Below, one piece after another: positions 42,254 through 53,899 of a stretch of 64,000 bases of DNA. Both the position numbers and the translations under genes were made by a program. The DNA is taken from positions 51,850 through 115,849 of the forward strand of contig SMOI01000089.1 of the NCBI GenBank assembly GCA_008000375.1, read 5' to 3'. Origin of the DNA: Poteriospumella lacustris. Its lineage: Eukaryota; Sar; Chrysophyceae; Chromulinales; Dinobryaceae. Below the pieces are notes generated by a model. It ran no database searches and was not told the DNA's origin. It saw only the letters and a list, made by a program, of their open reading frames with translations. Numbering within the stretch: the stretch's first letter is position 1; each line of letters begins with the position of its first letter.

Positions 42254-45200
42254 CTACAAACACGCGGACGATGCAGACTCCCGCTCACGGAGCTCATACA
42301 ACATACGGGCTTCTTCCAAGCGACGATACAGCTCACTGTCACTCATGTCACTGTCGTCGTTGTTGTTTTCCTCGTCGAGTAGATCATCATGATCCTCCGG
42401 TCGCTGACCAGAGACAGTCGTTGTTGCCCGCGGTGGTGGCGGCGGTGGTGCTTGTCCTCCACCTGCCGAGGCGACCGTTGTCTTGGTATTCGTGGATGAG
42501 TTGTTGCCGGTCGTCGCTGTCCACGAACGCATTTCAATGGTTGGGTGACCCACCGAAGGCTCGACGCTGCGACCATCACCACCCGCCCCACCGGTCGCCG
42601 CGAGGTCTTCTTCGTCCTCCCACATGGCATAGTCATGGACGCCGTGGATTTCCTCTTGCATTTGCATCGCTTCGTGTCGGTGGGGACCGGTACCGGTACC
42701 GCGATTCGTGCGTGATGTCGAATGGCTACTGCTATGACCACTGCTATGGCCACTGCTATGGCCACTACGACTGGTACGTTCACGTCCACGTCGCGTGGTA
42801 GCCGCATGGTGGTGCGCTCCTTCCAAATCGTGGTCGTGATCGTCATAGGCGTCGACAGATCGATACATACCCATGCCCACACCGCTACCACCGCCACGCT
42901 TGACGCCTCTCCGGGCGTCTCGTGATCCATACCCACGGGTATCATGCAACGGATCGTCCTCGTCCTCATAGTGATGCTCGTCGTCTTCCAAATCGTGGTA
43001 ATGACGATGGCGATGCCCCTCCCGATCGACGTTTTCGCAGTATTCGTCGTCCTGGTGCCGTATCAGGTAGACGTCGCTGAACCGCGGGTCATTCTCCCGC
43101 ACTGTTTGAAGGCAATCGTGATCCAAGGCAATGACAATCAGCTTCATGGTCTTCGCGCCTCCACCGGAGGCTTTGACGGTGGTGCTAGGGCGACTACGGC
43201 GACGACGACGTCCACGTTCCATGTCCTCGTCACCGTGGCCTTTCCTGTCATCTTCTTCACTTTCTCCGTCGTCTCCTTCCTCGTCCTCGTCTTCTTCGTC
43301 GCCTTCTTCGTCGTCTTCGGCATCAAAACGAGCATCCGCCAAGGCCAACGTATGCGAATCGTACCGTGGAATGAAGAAATGCGTCACCAGGACCCCCAAT
43401 AACGCAATGAAGGCACAGACGGCCATTGCGCGTTGCACCCCAATCGTACTACTGTCCGTGGCTTCCTCCGTTCGGGATTGATACGCCAACAACATCGGAA
43501 AGAAATACGCTCCTGCGGCGGCGCCTAGTTTCCCACTCGCGGCAGAAAGCCCATGACACGTCGCACGCACTTCCGCCGGATAAATCTCACCGGGAATCAC
43601 AAACGACGTCGTATTCGGACCGAAATTGCTGAAGAGGAACGTCAGCGCATAGAGCAACAAGAAGAGATACTTGCCCCACATGTTGCCACCGCTGACGCTG
43701 CTGACGCTGCCATTGGCAGTGCTCGGATCACTTCCATAGGCAGTGCTCGGACCACTGCTGCCATTGGTAGTGCTCGGATCCCTGCCACCAGTGGTATCGT
43801 CACTGAGCATCGCGTCGTACCCCACCGCACAGAGCATGAACAACATCGCCATGATGAAGAACCCCGCCATTTGCAACCGTTTGCGTCCGACCGATTCGAG
43901 ATACAGCACCGCCAGAATGTACCCCGGAAGAGCGATCATCGACAAGAGAATCGAGTGGAAGGCGTCTTCCTGTGCCGATGTCTTCGTGACCATCACCGAC
44001 GACGACGAGGAGAAGCCCCCTTCCAACGCCCGATGGATCGGCGATGATGCGTCGTTGGAGTTCGATCCCGTGGCAGTCGGCGTCGTCGTTGCGAAGATGT
44101 GCGACGTGACTTCGTGATTGAACAGTCCATTCGCGTAGAAGACGACGTCCAACAGGAACCACGACATCGCCGTGCCGAAGATATGCCAACGATAAATGGA
44201 CAAGACGCGCCAGGTCTCTTGGAACCGTCGCATCCATTCCGCTCCTGTCGTCGTCATCGTCGTTGATGATGGCGCATGGGCCATTTCCTTGGACACCTCC
44301 GAGGCATCGTTCCATCGCGTTTCATCCGTCGACGACGCCGCCGACGCTTTCCGTCGCGTACCCGTGCCAACACCACCACCACCATTGCGCTTCGTGCCCG
44401 GGATCAACGCCGTGCTTTCGTCACTGGAACCTCGGCGGGTCGGCATCGGTCGCGGTTGATACCGATGATGCACCAACGACGACGTCGGTGCCGGATACGC
44501 ATGATGCCCCGCGGCCGCCGCCGTGGACGGTGGCGTCGTCACGGTGGCCGCCGCCGCTGCTGCTGCAGTACCACCCGTCGCGGCTTTCGATAAGAGACCA
44601 CGGCTCTTGACCTTGGCGAACATCGGTGTGATCATCAACGACGACGACCCATGGGCACCACCACCACTAGCCGTTGCGGCGGTCGTCGGGGAGGCAACTG
44701 CGGCACCGGCCACCGTCGGGGGGTGACTGGTGGGACTCGTGTGTTGTTGGGGCATATACCCGTACGAACCCACGCTCCCAGGGGTACCGGTCGACCCCAT
44801 CATATGCATCATCGTTTGCGAATAATTGCTCGAATTGTGGCGTGAATCAATGTGATACAGCCCGTAGTCATCGGTCAAATCGGCCGAGTTCGTACGATAC
44901 CGATGAAACTGACGAAAGACATCCATCATTGTCGTGGGTGCTTTGCTCGTCGCGGCCATCGTCGCCGCATAACTGCTGTGACCGCCGCCCATGATCGCGG
45001 CACCGGCCTCCTGTGCTTGTTGTTGCTGTTGCTGCTGCTGCTGTTCTTGTAGATCGGTGGCGTCGAGGTATTGACTGGTTAACGACTGCACGGGTGAGGA
45101 GGACGGGGTCACCGGTGCGTGGAAGACCGAAATCAATTCAGCTTTCTGCGCGGGGGGTAACGACGCGACGACCGCGGCGGAGATCGTCGCCGCGGGTGGA

Positions 45201-47026
45201 GGCGTAGAACTGCTTCCTGGGATCGGTGTCGCTGAGGCAGAGGGTTTCAAGGAGGACGACAACGAGGAAGCCGCTGAGGATCCATTACCGGTACCGGTAC
45301 CGGTACCGTTGCCGTTGCCGATCCCAGGACCACCACCACCAACGCCACCGTAACGGGTCGCGTCTTGTTGGTAGAAGTACTGGCCATCGGCGGTGGTGAT
45401 AAAATTGCCCGTCGTCGTCGTCGTCGTCGTCGTCGCCGACGTAGCGGAAGGCGGAGCGAGTAGGGACGGTGGTTGTTGCACCCCGTCAGCGGTTTTGTTC
45501 CTTGCGGCGGTAGCAGCTGGTTTGGTGGCGGCTGAGGACAACGCGGCCGCAGCGTTCGTCGTGAAATACGGAGCCGGAGCATCTTCCAACGAGCGATAAT
45601 TGGAGGCGGATGGCGGCTGCGGTGGTGGTGGTAGAGGTGGATGGCTCATGCTACCGGCCGCTGGCTTCGGTGGTGGGGACGGATCCATCAGCGGTAGCTC
45701 CTCTTCGATCATCACGATTTCGTGATGGTACTGCTGCAGCACGTCCGACGAGGAACCCCGCTGCGGTGGATGATGCAACGCGTTGGTTCCCGGTGGCAAC
45801 GACGAGGCGATGTCGTAGTCGGAGAGTTTGTTCTTCGATCCTCCACCGCCGCGACGAACACCGCCGCCATAGCTACCGCCACCGCCGCCACCGCCGCCGC
45901 CGCTGAGGGTGCGGGACAACGACGAAGACGACGATGTTCGCCGTCTGGCACCGCCAGCTGCGGCGTGGTGTTGCTGTTGCTGCTGTTGCTGTTTCTGGTG
46001 TTGTTGTTGTCGTTCTTGCTGCAATCGAGAGAAGCTCTCGGTCTCATGCATCCGCAATCGATAGGGGAAAGCGATCATGACGGGAACGGCGCCAAAGGCC
46101 AAGGCGAAGCGCCAGGTGAACGCCGTCGAACAGCCCAACATCAAACACAAATACACGATACAGCCGGACAACAGCGACCCGATACCTTGCATCGCAAAGA
46201 CCGCAGACATCAACGAACCACGTTTCCCCGCCGAGGTGGATTCGGACGTGACCGTCGCCGCCAGTGGGTATTCCCCACCGACACCGGCGCCCAGCAGGGT
46301 ACGCCAACACGCGATTTGTCCATAAATCGTCAACGACGGCGTATCCAACGCACACGCCGAGCCAATGCAACCAATCGTAATCAAGGCGGCCGTGGTGACA
46401 AAGATACGTTTCCGACCAATGATATCCGCCAAGGAACCCGCGACCAATTGACCTAAGATCGATCCGACCAACGCCGCGGAGGCGACGGAGCCTTCCAGCA
46501 TATGCAATTGACCACCTAGTGCATATTGTGGGTATTCATCTTTCAACAGGCGTAACACGAGATTGATCACAAACAAATCGTACTACACAGAACACAGGAG
46601 AAAGCGAGTGCGTACTCAGAGTGAGTGGGGGTGACACTATGGCATGACTATGGCACGGCGAAAAGAATCCCTTACCGCGTCCGCTAAAAACCCTGCTCCG
46701 GCCAATAAAACACGTGCCGTGCGTGAGGTAATAAAGCTTTCTTGTGCGACCACAACAACGTTGCTGTTGTTGTTGTCGTTGGAGGTTAACCGAGAACCAG
46801 ATTTCGTTCGCTCCAGACCGTCGACAGAAACGTTGATTTCCATGCCTTTGGAGTTGATGCGTGTTAAGGATCGTTTGCTATGACCTCGACGCAGTGGACC
46901 ACCTAATCGTGTCGGTAATGTGGCCGTGATCGCTAAGTTTGACAAGGCGATACCCGATTTCACTTGGGTCAATGGCCGCCGACGCCGTTTACCCATGCCT
47001 GGTTTCGTCTTTGTTCCAGCTGGCAT
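42254..47026 (-). CDS. PHO84/PHT1-type H+:phosphate symporter with very large central loop and tail
   Basis: Exon 1 is 47026-46676, a 93-bp intron (GTAAGG...TGTAG) follows, and exon 2 is 46582-42254; 1559 residues. The splice junction rejoins the family motif F-L-A-D-A-Y-D-L-F-V-I-N-L. MFS signatures are intact: G-S-L-A-D-I-I-G-R-K-R after TM2, G-V-G-G-E-Y-P-L-A-A in TM4, S-W-F-L-L-D-V-V-F-Y in TM7, and the phosphate-transporter signature N-F-G-P-N-T-T-S-F-V-I-P-G-E-I-Y-P-A-E-V-R followed by S-A-A-S-G-K-L-G-A. It should import phosphate with protons at the plasma membrane. Between TM6 and TM7 sits a loop of about 600 residues of Gln, Ser, Gly, Thr and Ala repeats, where yeast PHO84 has about 70. 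A C-terminal tail of about 360 residues is acidic, then His/Arg/Asp-rich. Both could be regulatory. The open frame through both regions suggests they are real. Confidence 0.9.
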
Positions 47027-47926
47027 GGTTCACGATAGATGATACCAAAGAAATAGATGAGGAATGCAGAAATGGCCAACGAATCCAACACCCAAAAAGC
47101 TCTGACACTTTTAAAACAATCGGTGTGAAGGATGTCAACTCGATGTGTTGTATATTCCGCCAAATGTATCGCCGTGTAATCAATCGCACTGCATAAATAC
47201 TATCCAAACAATGAGCACGGAGTGCACAACACAGGCATGCAGTATTTGATTTGGAGCGAGTCCTTTCGTCACTCAAATCGCTTTGGCGTGGCGAAATTGC
47301 TGCCAGAGCAGCGTCGCTCCTGCCGCCGGCTGCTGCAGCGCAACTACACACGCCTCCCCAAACCTCACCAAACTGCCCAAATCAATCTCTGGGGATACCC
47401 CTGCCGAACCGACACACGAGCTCTTTTCAAACCGTGACAGGGCAACCTCCGCGTGAAAGTGTCGGTTACACATCCACCTTCAACTCTCCCACCGACACAC
47501 GGTGCGTCCGGCGGATCCGTGAGCAGAAGGCCACCCAACAAACGGTGGTGCCAAGATTTACCCGTTGGCGCTGTTTGTCGCCGCCATTTTCTGCCGCCAT
47601 CTTCTCGTGTGGAAAGCTCATCAGTTGCTCTTTTCTTGTTTCTCTTTCATTCATCTATACAGAATAATTTTTTTCCTCCGTCAGTTTCATCTTGATCTTC
47701 TTCCATTCTTGTTGTGTGGCGGACGTGATTTCTGAAAACAAAAAAAAGTAAAGGAACCGAGAAAAGTGCCGGCATTCTCTTCGAACAACGATTTTCTTTA
47801 TCGCAATCGTTTTTCTTCCAACCGTTGGTCATCAATCTCCATCGTGCTAAGGACTATTTTCCTCTCTCGCACGTGATTGATTAACCATTCTTTATTCACG
47901 CATTTTCTCTTCCGTTTCGTGATTTT
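47027..47926. promoter_or_regulatory. Divergent upstream region of phosphate transporter and kinase
   Basis: About 0.9 kb separates the two start codons, transcribed outward. Overlapping frames on both strands (for example 47251-47667 plus) lack ATG starts or recognisable motifs. It should hold both promoters; no specific element is claimed. Confidence 0.4.
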
Positions 47927-50900
47927 ATGCGTGGAACTTCTGCCGGTCGGTCTTCCGACCGCTCGAACACTCCTACTGCGACCATGAACGCAGCGTACAA
48001 CCCGTATTTGGCCGGTAACCCGGCCGCTATGGGTGGTAGCAGCGGTGGTGGTAGCAGCAGTGGCCAACGACCATCGTCGGCGGGAGCGACGCGTTCGTCG
48101 TCTCGTGGCTTTGGCTACAACCGCGGTGCGTCCAATCTCTACGCTGGCCAGCAACAACCCACGTCCACCGGTATGGCCGCGGGCAATGTCGGCACACAAG
48201 TCAACACCGCGCAACAGGGTTACTACGCGAGTAGCAACGGGAACACGCCGTACTACATGACGGGCAATGGCAACCCGCAGCCACAGCGACCCTCCTCGGC
48301 GGGGTACGCGCGTGGCAGCAGCAGTGGAGGCAACAACAACAGCAGCAACAGCAACAGTGCCAATGGAAACAACAACGTGGCCGCTGGCTTTGGTGCCGCT
48401 ATGACGATCAATGGGCTGGCCCCGGCAGTGTCGGGTGGTGGGTACTACGCTCAAGCGATGCCCACCCAGAGCCAACAACAACAACAGCAGCAGCAGCAGC
48501 AACAGGCTGCGGCGAACAACAACATGTACAACCCGTACAACACCAATCTAACAACGGCGACTCAGAAGCAGCAACAACAACAGCAGCAGCAACAGCAGCG
48601 ACCGATGTCGGCGGGTGCGACCGCGAGCAGCGGCACTGGTCACCGCGTCGTGATGCCGACGCAGCCCATGACATTGCAGCAATACCAGCAGTTGCAACAA
48701 CAACAGCTGCAGATGCAGCAGCTTCAACAGCAGCAGCAACAAGCACAACAACAAGCGCAGCAGCAACAGGCGGCGTCGGGCGGCGGAAACCGTCCACAGT
48801 CGTCGTCGGCGTCGTCGAAGCTTCGTCAAGCGTTGGACATGTCGCATCGATTGGATAACACCCCGTTGCAGCCAGCGATGGCACCCGTTCAGGTGCCAGG
48901 ATCGTCGACAGGTGTACGACAGGGAATGTCCCAACAGCAACAGCAGCCGATGGGCGGTGGTGGTGGCGGTGGCCTGCACATGGGACAAATGAACATCGCC
49001 GAGCTGACGGGTCTGGACGGCGATCTGGTCCAGAAACTGGCCGACGAAGCCATCGCGACTCACAACGCCAAGACGAAAGCGAACACCGCCACGATTCAAG
49101 TGCAAATGCCCGTCGCGGCGGTGAACCATCATCACCAACAGCAGCAGAAGCAGCAGCAGCAGCAACGTCAAGCGAACCAGCATCTCGACCTCGACGACGA
49201 CAACGGCCTCGATACTGGAGAAGGATTGAATGGCGGCGGCGAAGGTGGTGGCCAAGTGGATGTGATGGACGACGACGATGACGAAGGCTTCGACGACATG
49301 GCCTTGGGTACCGAGGGCGTCATCAACCCCAGTACCGCGGGCGGTAACCTGTCCACCGCGGGCATGAAGCGTGCCCCCGCCGCGGTCCTGGCGGCGTATT
49401 CGACCGGTGGCATGAACAATCACCTGCACAATGGCGGCGGCGCTGTAGGTGGAGGGGGAGGTGCGGAGGGCGATGACATGGACGGGCGGCCGTTGCACAT
49501 GATGCAACAACCGTCGCAACAAACCGCCACCACCGCCGCGTCGACCTCCGAATGGACCATGACGAACACCAACAACACCATGATGATGATGTCCTCCGCG
49601 CAGGCGTTGTCCTCGACGTCGCAAGTGCGCAACACGTCGATGGATTCCTTCTCGAACCTGTCGAATGGCGTCATCATTGACCCCGAAGCCATGATTCACA
49701 TTGGCTTAACGACCGTGCCCAATCAGTTTTGTACGAAACAAGACGCGTTGGAATTGAAGAAGCTATTGCTGCTGTCGAATGGGGTGCGCGGGGGTATCGT
49801 CCCGTCGTCGTCGGCGGTGATGGACATGTACATGGTCGGCAAAGTGGTGGGCGTCGGTTCGTATGGCAAAGTCCGTTGTGCCTGGCATCGGTTGACGGGT
49901 TCGAAGATTGCAATCAAAACGTACGACAAAGCGCGGTTGAAAGACCCGGCGCATTGGAAACGCGTCTACTCGGAGATCAAAATCATGGAAAGTATCTCGC
50001 ACCCGCGTATCTCCCGGCTGTACGAAGCGGTTGAGACGCCCAAGCGGATGCATTTGATCATGGAATGTTTGGATGGCGGCAACCTGTGCTCCTACGTCAA
50101 GGCGAAACGACGGTTGAGTGAAGAAGAAAGCCGGAAGATCTTTGTGCAGATCTTGCAGGCGATTGATTACTTGCACAACACGTTGTCGGTGGCGCATCGC
50201 GATGTGAAGCTCGAGAACGTGCTCTTCGTGGGTCAAACGAGCGGTAGCAGCAGTGGCGGTGGTGGTGGCAGTGGGAGCTCGACGAATGGGAACGAAGTGA
50301 CGTCGGGGGGATTCAAAGGCGACGTGAAATTGATCGATTTCGGGTTCTCCACCGTGTGTCCGCCGGGCAAGAAGCTGAAAGTCTTCTGTGGCACTCCTTC
50401 CTGTACGTTTTCTCTGTGTGTGTATTGATGTAGTTGATGGTGCTAATAACGATGCTGTGTATCTGTGTGTTGTGTTGCGGTATAGATATGGCGCCGGAGA
50501 TCGTACGACGTGTCGAATACGAAGGCAAACCCGTCGACATTTGGTCGTTGGGCATTCTCTTGTATGCCCTGCTCTGTGGTTGTTTTCCTTTCCGTGCCAA
50601 GGCGTATCCGGATCTGTACCGGCGCATTGCCCGGGGCACGTTTACGATTCCCGATGAGTTGTCCCCCGCGGTGAAGGATCTCCTGCGTCAATTGTTGACG
50701 GTGGATCCCGATCAACGCATCACGGCGGGGCAAGTCTTGAAGCATCCCTGGTTGGCCCCGCAAGTGCCCATTCAAAACCAAAACGTGGAACGTCTGCGTC
50801 AGGAGATGACGATTTTGATCTCTGAAAAGGCGCAAGACGATGTCGACGAACAAGTGCTGGCGGAGCTGGTGCAGTTTGGCCTGTCGAAAGAAGAGATTCT

Positions 50901-51338
50901 GCGGTTGATCTTGAGCAAGACGCACGCGTCGGTGGCGACGTTGTATTACCTGTTGTTGGATGTGACGGTCCAACGTCGTCGGTTGTTGGGCGGTGGCGTG
51001 TCGGGCCATGGCGGCCGAGGCGTCGCTTCGTCGTCGTCATCGTCGTCGAATGGCGCGTTGCGGTCGAGTAAAGTCATCACGGGGGCTTCGTCGGCGGTGC
51101 CTACGACGACGACGGCATCGGGTGCGATGCCGATGATGAATGCAAAAGGTGTGTTGGTGCCCGGCCAGGGCGGACTGGGCGTCTTGACGTCCGCCGGCGG
51201 TGGCAACGGCAACGGCGGTAGTACGTCGGCGACGAGCAAACCGCGTCCATCGTCCGCGAACCCGATGACCTCCTATCAACACCAGTACCAACAACAGCAA
51301 CAGCAGCAGCAACAAGCGGTGGCACAGATGTATGCCGC

Positions 51339-51395
<57 letters not shown>

Positions 51396-51780
51396 GCAGA
51401 TGCAGGGCATGGGCATGGGCAACGCGGTGAATCCGTTGTTGGCACCGAATCCGTTCCTCAACACGGCCGTGCAGCAGCAGAACGGCGCCGGCGGCGGGGT
51501 GTATACCGGTGCCTCCTCCTCCGCCCAGCGTCCAACGCGACCGAAATCGGCGTCGTCGACGCAGCGATCGTCGTCGGTGACACCGTCAGCGGCAGCGGCG
51601 GCCGTTGGTGGTGGCGGTGGCGGTGGTGGTGTATCGTCGTCGAATGGGATGGGTATGATGTACACGACGGCGACCGCTACGGCCGGAGGAACGACCGCGA
51701 CGGCCGCCAACCCGGCGGGCATGTTCACGGCGCCCCAGATGCCCCAACGACCGTTGTCGGCCTACGCGTTGCGGCGATGA
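47927..51780 (+). CDS. SNF1/MARK-type (CAMK) Ser/Thr protein kinase with polyQ tails and UBA-like segment
   Basis: Exon 1 is 47927-50402 and exon 2 is 50486-51780; the 83-bp intron (GTACGT...TATAG) splits the codon in G-T-P-S-Y-M-A-P-E; 1256 residues. The kinase domain (about 634-916) has the glycine loop G-V-G-S-Y-G-K-V, A-I-K, H-R-D-V-K-L-E-N near 756, D-F-G near 804, and D-I-W-S-L-G-I-L with G-C-F-P-F. All catalytic residues are present. About 30 Gly/Ser-rich residues are inserted between the catalytic loop and D-F-G. A UBA-like helical segment (about 943-985: V-L-A-E-L-V-Q-F-G-L-S-K-E-E-I) follows, as in SNF1/MARK kinases. The tails are Gln, Ser, Gly and Asn repeats with recurring R-P-S/M-S-A-G motifs, including the last residues R-P-L-S-A-Y-A-L-R-R. 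An activation-loop Thr is present in C-G-T-P-S. Confidence 0.9.
51340..51399 (+). repeat. CAG/CAA polyglutamine tract
   Basis: An almost pure CAG run (about 15 uninterrupted units) followed by CAACAACAGCAGCAG, in frame in the kinase C-terminal tail, giving about 20 Gln. It is likely to vary in length between strains. Shorter CAA/CAG tracts lie in the N-terminal tail (48474-48504, 48570-48600, 48688-48770). Confidence 0.95.
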
Positions 51781-53375
51781 AGAGCGAGAGAGACCGAGCC
51801 TCTAGCGGTCTAGAAACTCGTCGCATCGCACCCCCACCGTTAGTGAGGCACGCACTGGTCAACGTGTCTCGGCCACGGCTGCTTGCCAGCCTCATCAGAG
51901 ACGTGTTTATCCCACAACGGGATGGACACCGCGTCACCCCACACGCGTTCCTGCCTGCATCAAACTCTTCAACATAGACATGTATATGTATGCGTACAGA
52001 CTGTACGTGGACCACACGTGTGAGTGCTTTAGTCGTATCGGTGACATACAAACAAAACCAAAAAAAAACACCCGTGTCTGCGGCGTATTGGAGGCAGACG
52101 AGAGGTTGGTCGGTGGAGGAGGAGAAGGAGAGGGGACGGGGTGGAGTGTACGTTGTGTGCGTGTTTTATTTCCGCCATCGGTGTTCTGTGCTGTGCTTTG
52201 CTGTGCTTCCTCCCTCCCTCCCCAACCGTCGCCACTACCGCCACCACCGCCACTCGTATTCGTTGCCATTTTTCGTTGTCCTCCATAGCCCACGGTGTGA
52301 CCCACTTTCGTTTCGTTTCCTTGTTTTTGTTTGTTTGTTTGGGTGTACTGTTCTCTTCTCGTCACGTGAGTAACGACGTCATGATACGTAAACAAAATAC
52401 TATGTCCTTTACGACGTCTGTTGTTCGGTGTTCGATGGTCATTCCTCGTGTCAGCGAGGTTCTCTGCTATACATAGATATACATAGATATGCCGGTCAGC
52501 TCTTCCTCGCCCCTCAGCTCGTGGGTCATCGTCGCGCTGGTTCATTCCAAGTCCCTTGTTCTAACATTTCCGATATATTGGATCCTCACGTTAGTGGGGG
52601 GGGGGGGGGGAATCGGCAAAATGTCGAAAGCTATTCGCTATTCCATTGCCCATTCGGTAAAACGCTGGACTCGGTTGCCTTGTCAGAAATGGGGACAAGT
52701 GACATGTCGCTACATGCGGGTGCTGCAGGCGCTGGTGGGAATAGAGAGGTGGGTAAGATCAACTATATCGGGCTATCAACTATATAGCCGTGTTTCATCT
52801 TGGTCTCACTTAACAATAATGACTGAATATGCACGAAGAGGAAATGAAGTCACTTCCGCGTGGCTAGAGAGATTGATAGCTGTGAGTGCACCAGGTGATA
52901 TACGTGCCGATGTTCGAGCTATCCTCGAGGCGGAAACATGCCGAGCCCAACCAGCAGGTTAGTAGTATTGATTCCCAATGATTTATCCCTATCCGCCTCT
53001 TTCCCGGTGACTAAACACTCTCTTATGAAATTGAATGATTTCCAATCGAACTGTTGCTATAATTGTTCCTGTCTTCTGTTTGATCAATGGGCTCACTCAA
53101 ACCCAGACTCGATGGACACTTCGATTTGGTATGTCTTACTCTCATTGTGGAATTCAACGCTTGGGGAAGAGCATACGGTGCCAACTTCGTTTTCGGGACT
53201 GAATAGTGGATATGTAGAACTCTCAGGCGAAGATGCAGATGCTTCACGGGATGGATCCTTCTGCTCGTCGTTGACATCGTCCGTTTGGCGTTCAATTTCT
53301 TGCACGTCAGACCCGAAGCGCCACCATATGCTGCTTTCCACCAATCCATTCGAAGAGAGCAAAAAGGGTAAATGA
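51781..53375. other. Intergenic with weak coding-like frames
   Basis: The segment 51781-52450 holds 3'-flank sequence of the kinase. A plus-strand frame at 52489-52965 starts with ATG but is interrupted in character by a 15-base G run and has no motif. It ends at a donor-like GTTAGT (52959). A frame at 53103-53375 plus (Asp/Ser-rich) and its opposite-strand counterpart (53401-53093 minus) are both open, and I cannot choose between them. A small multi-exon gene may exist here, but none can be supported. Confidence 0.3.
52596..52610 (+). repeat. Poly-G tract, 15 bases
   Basis: Fifteen consecutive G in otherwise mixed sequence. Similar runs of 8 to 13 G or C occur at about 54448-54457, 54873-54882, 55375-55382 and 55604-55616 (C), 39251-39260 (C) and 40735-40743 (C). 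Confidence 0.95.
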
Positions 53376-53899
53376 AAGTCACTGTCCACTGCACCGTTCA
53401 TTCGACCACCCGTTCTGTATATACTGTATGTACAAGCCCTTACCTAGTATGTGTAACAACAACGAAATTTAACTGTATCTATGGTTTGTTCGTCCCGGGG
53501 CTGATTTTGGTTTGTTTCTTGTACATTTTGCATCTTCAAAACACATTCCCTTTCTGTTTCACGCCCAACCAGTTCGCAACAAAGGTATTAGAAACTGATT
53601 GCGGAATCCTTTTCTCTCTCTCTCTCTCTCTATGTGTGTGCGGGGTTGATCGTGTGTCGATAGACCATCCCCTCCGATCGAATCCTCACACCCTCTTTGA
53701 CCTGAAACTTGAAAAGCCCTCTCAGGGACTCCCCGAAACCAGAAGTCGCTTCGTCGCCTCGCTTATCAAAAACTCCACTTTGGTCCGATTTGGCCCAGAC
53801 GGCAGTTTCTGTAGAGCTGCCTTCGTGTGGTCAGTGAGTCACTTTATAGAGTTTACCCATGTTTTACAAGTTTCAAACCGTCGAACGAGCGAGCGAGTA
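53376..53899. other. Transition to gene-poor region with (TC)n tract
   Basis: No supported gene. A TC dinucleotide run at about 53613-53631 is followed by TATGTGTGTG. The open frame crossing it on the plus strand lacks motifs. Confidence 0.4.

Noticed and set aside
47251-47667. 138-codon plus-strand frame upstream of the kinase
   Set aside because: It has no ATG start, overlaps minus-strand frames of similar length, and shows no motif; probably promoter sequence.
48548-49699. 383-codon minus-strand frame with Leu and His runs
   Set aside because: It is antisense to the polyQ tail of the kinase; CAG repeats read backwards give Leu/Cys/Ala runs.
52489-52965. A small gene starting at the ATG at 52489
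   Set aside because: The frame crosses a 15-base G run, shows no domain or signal, and no partner exon could be found.
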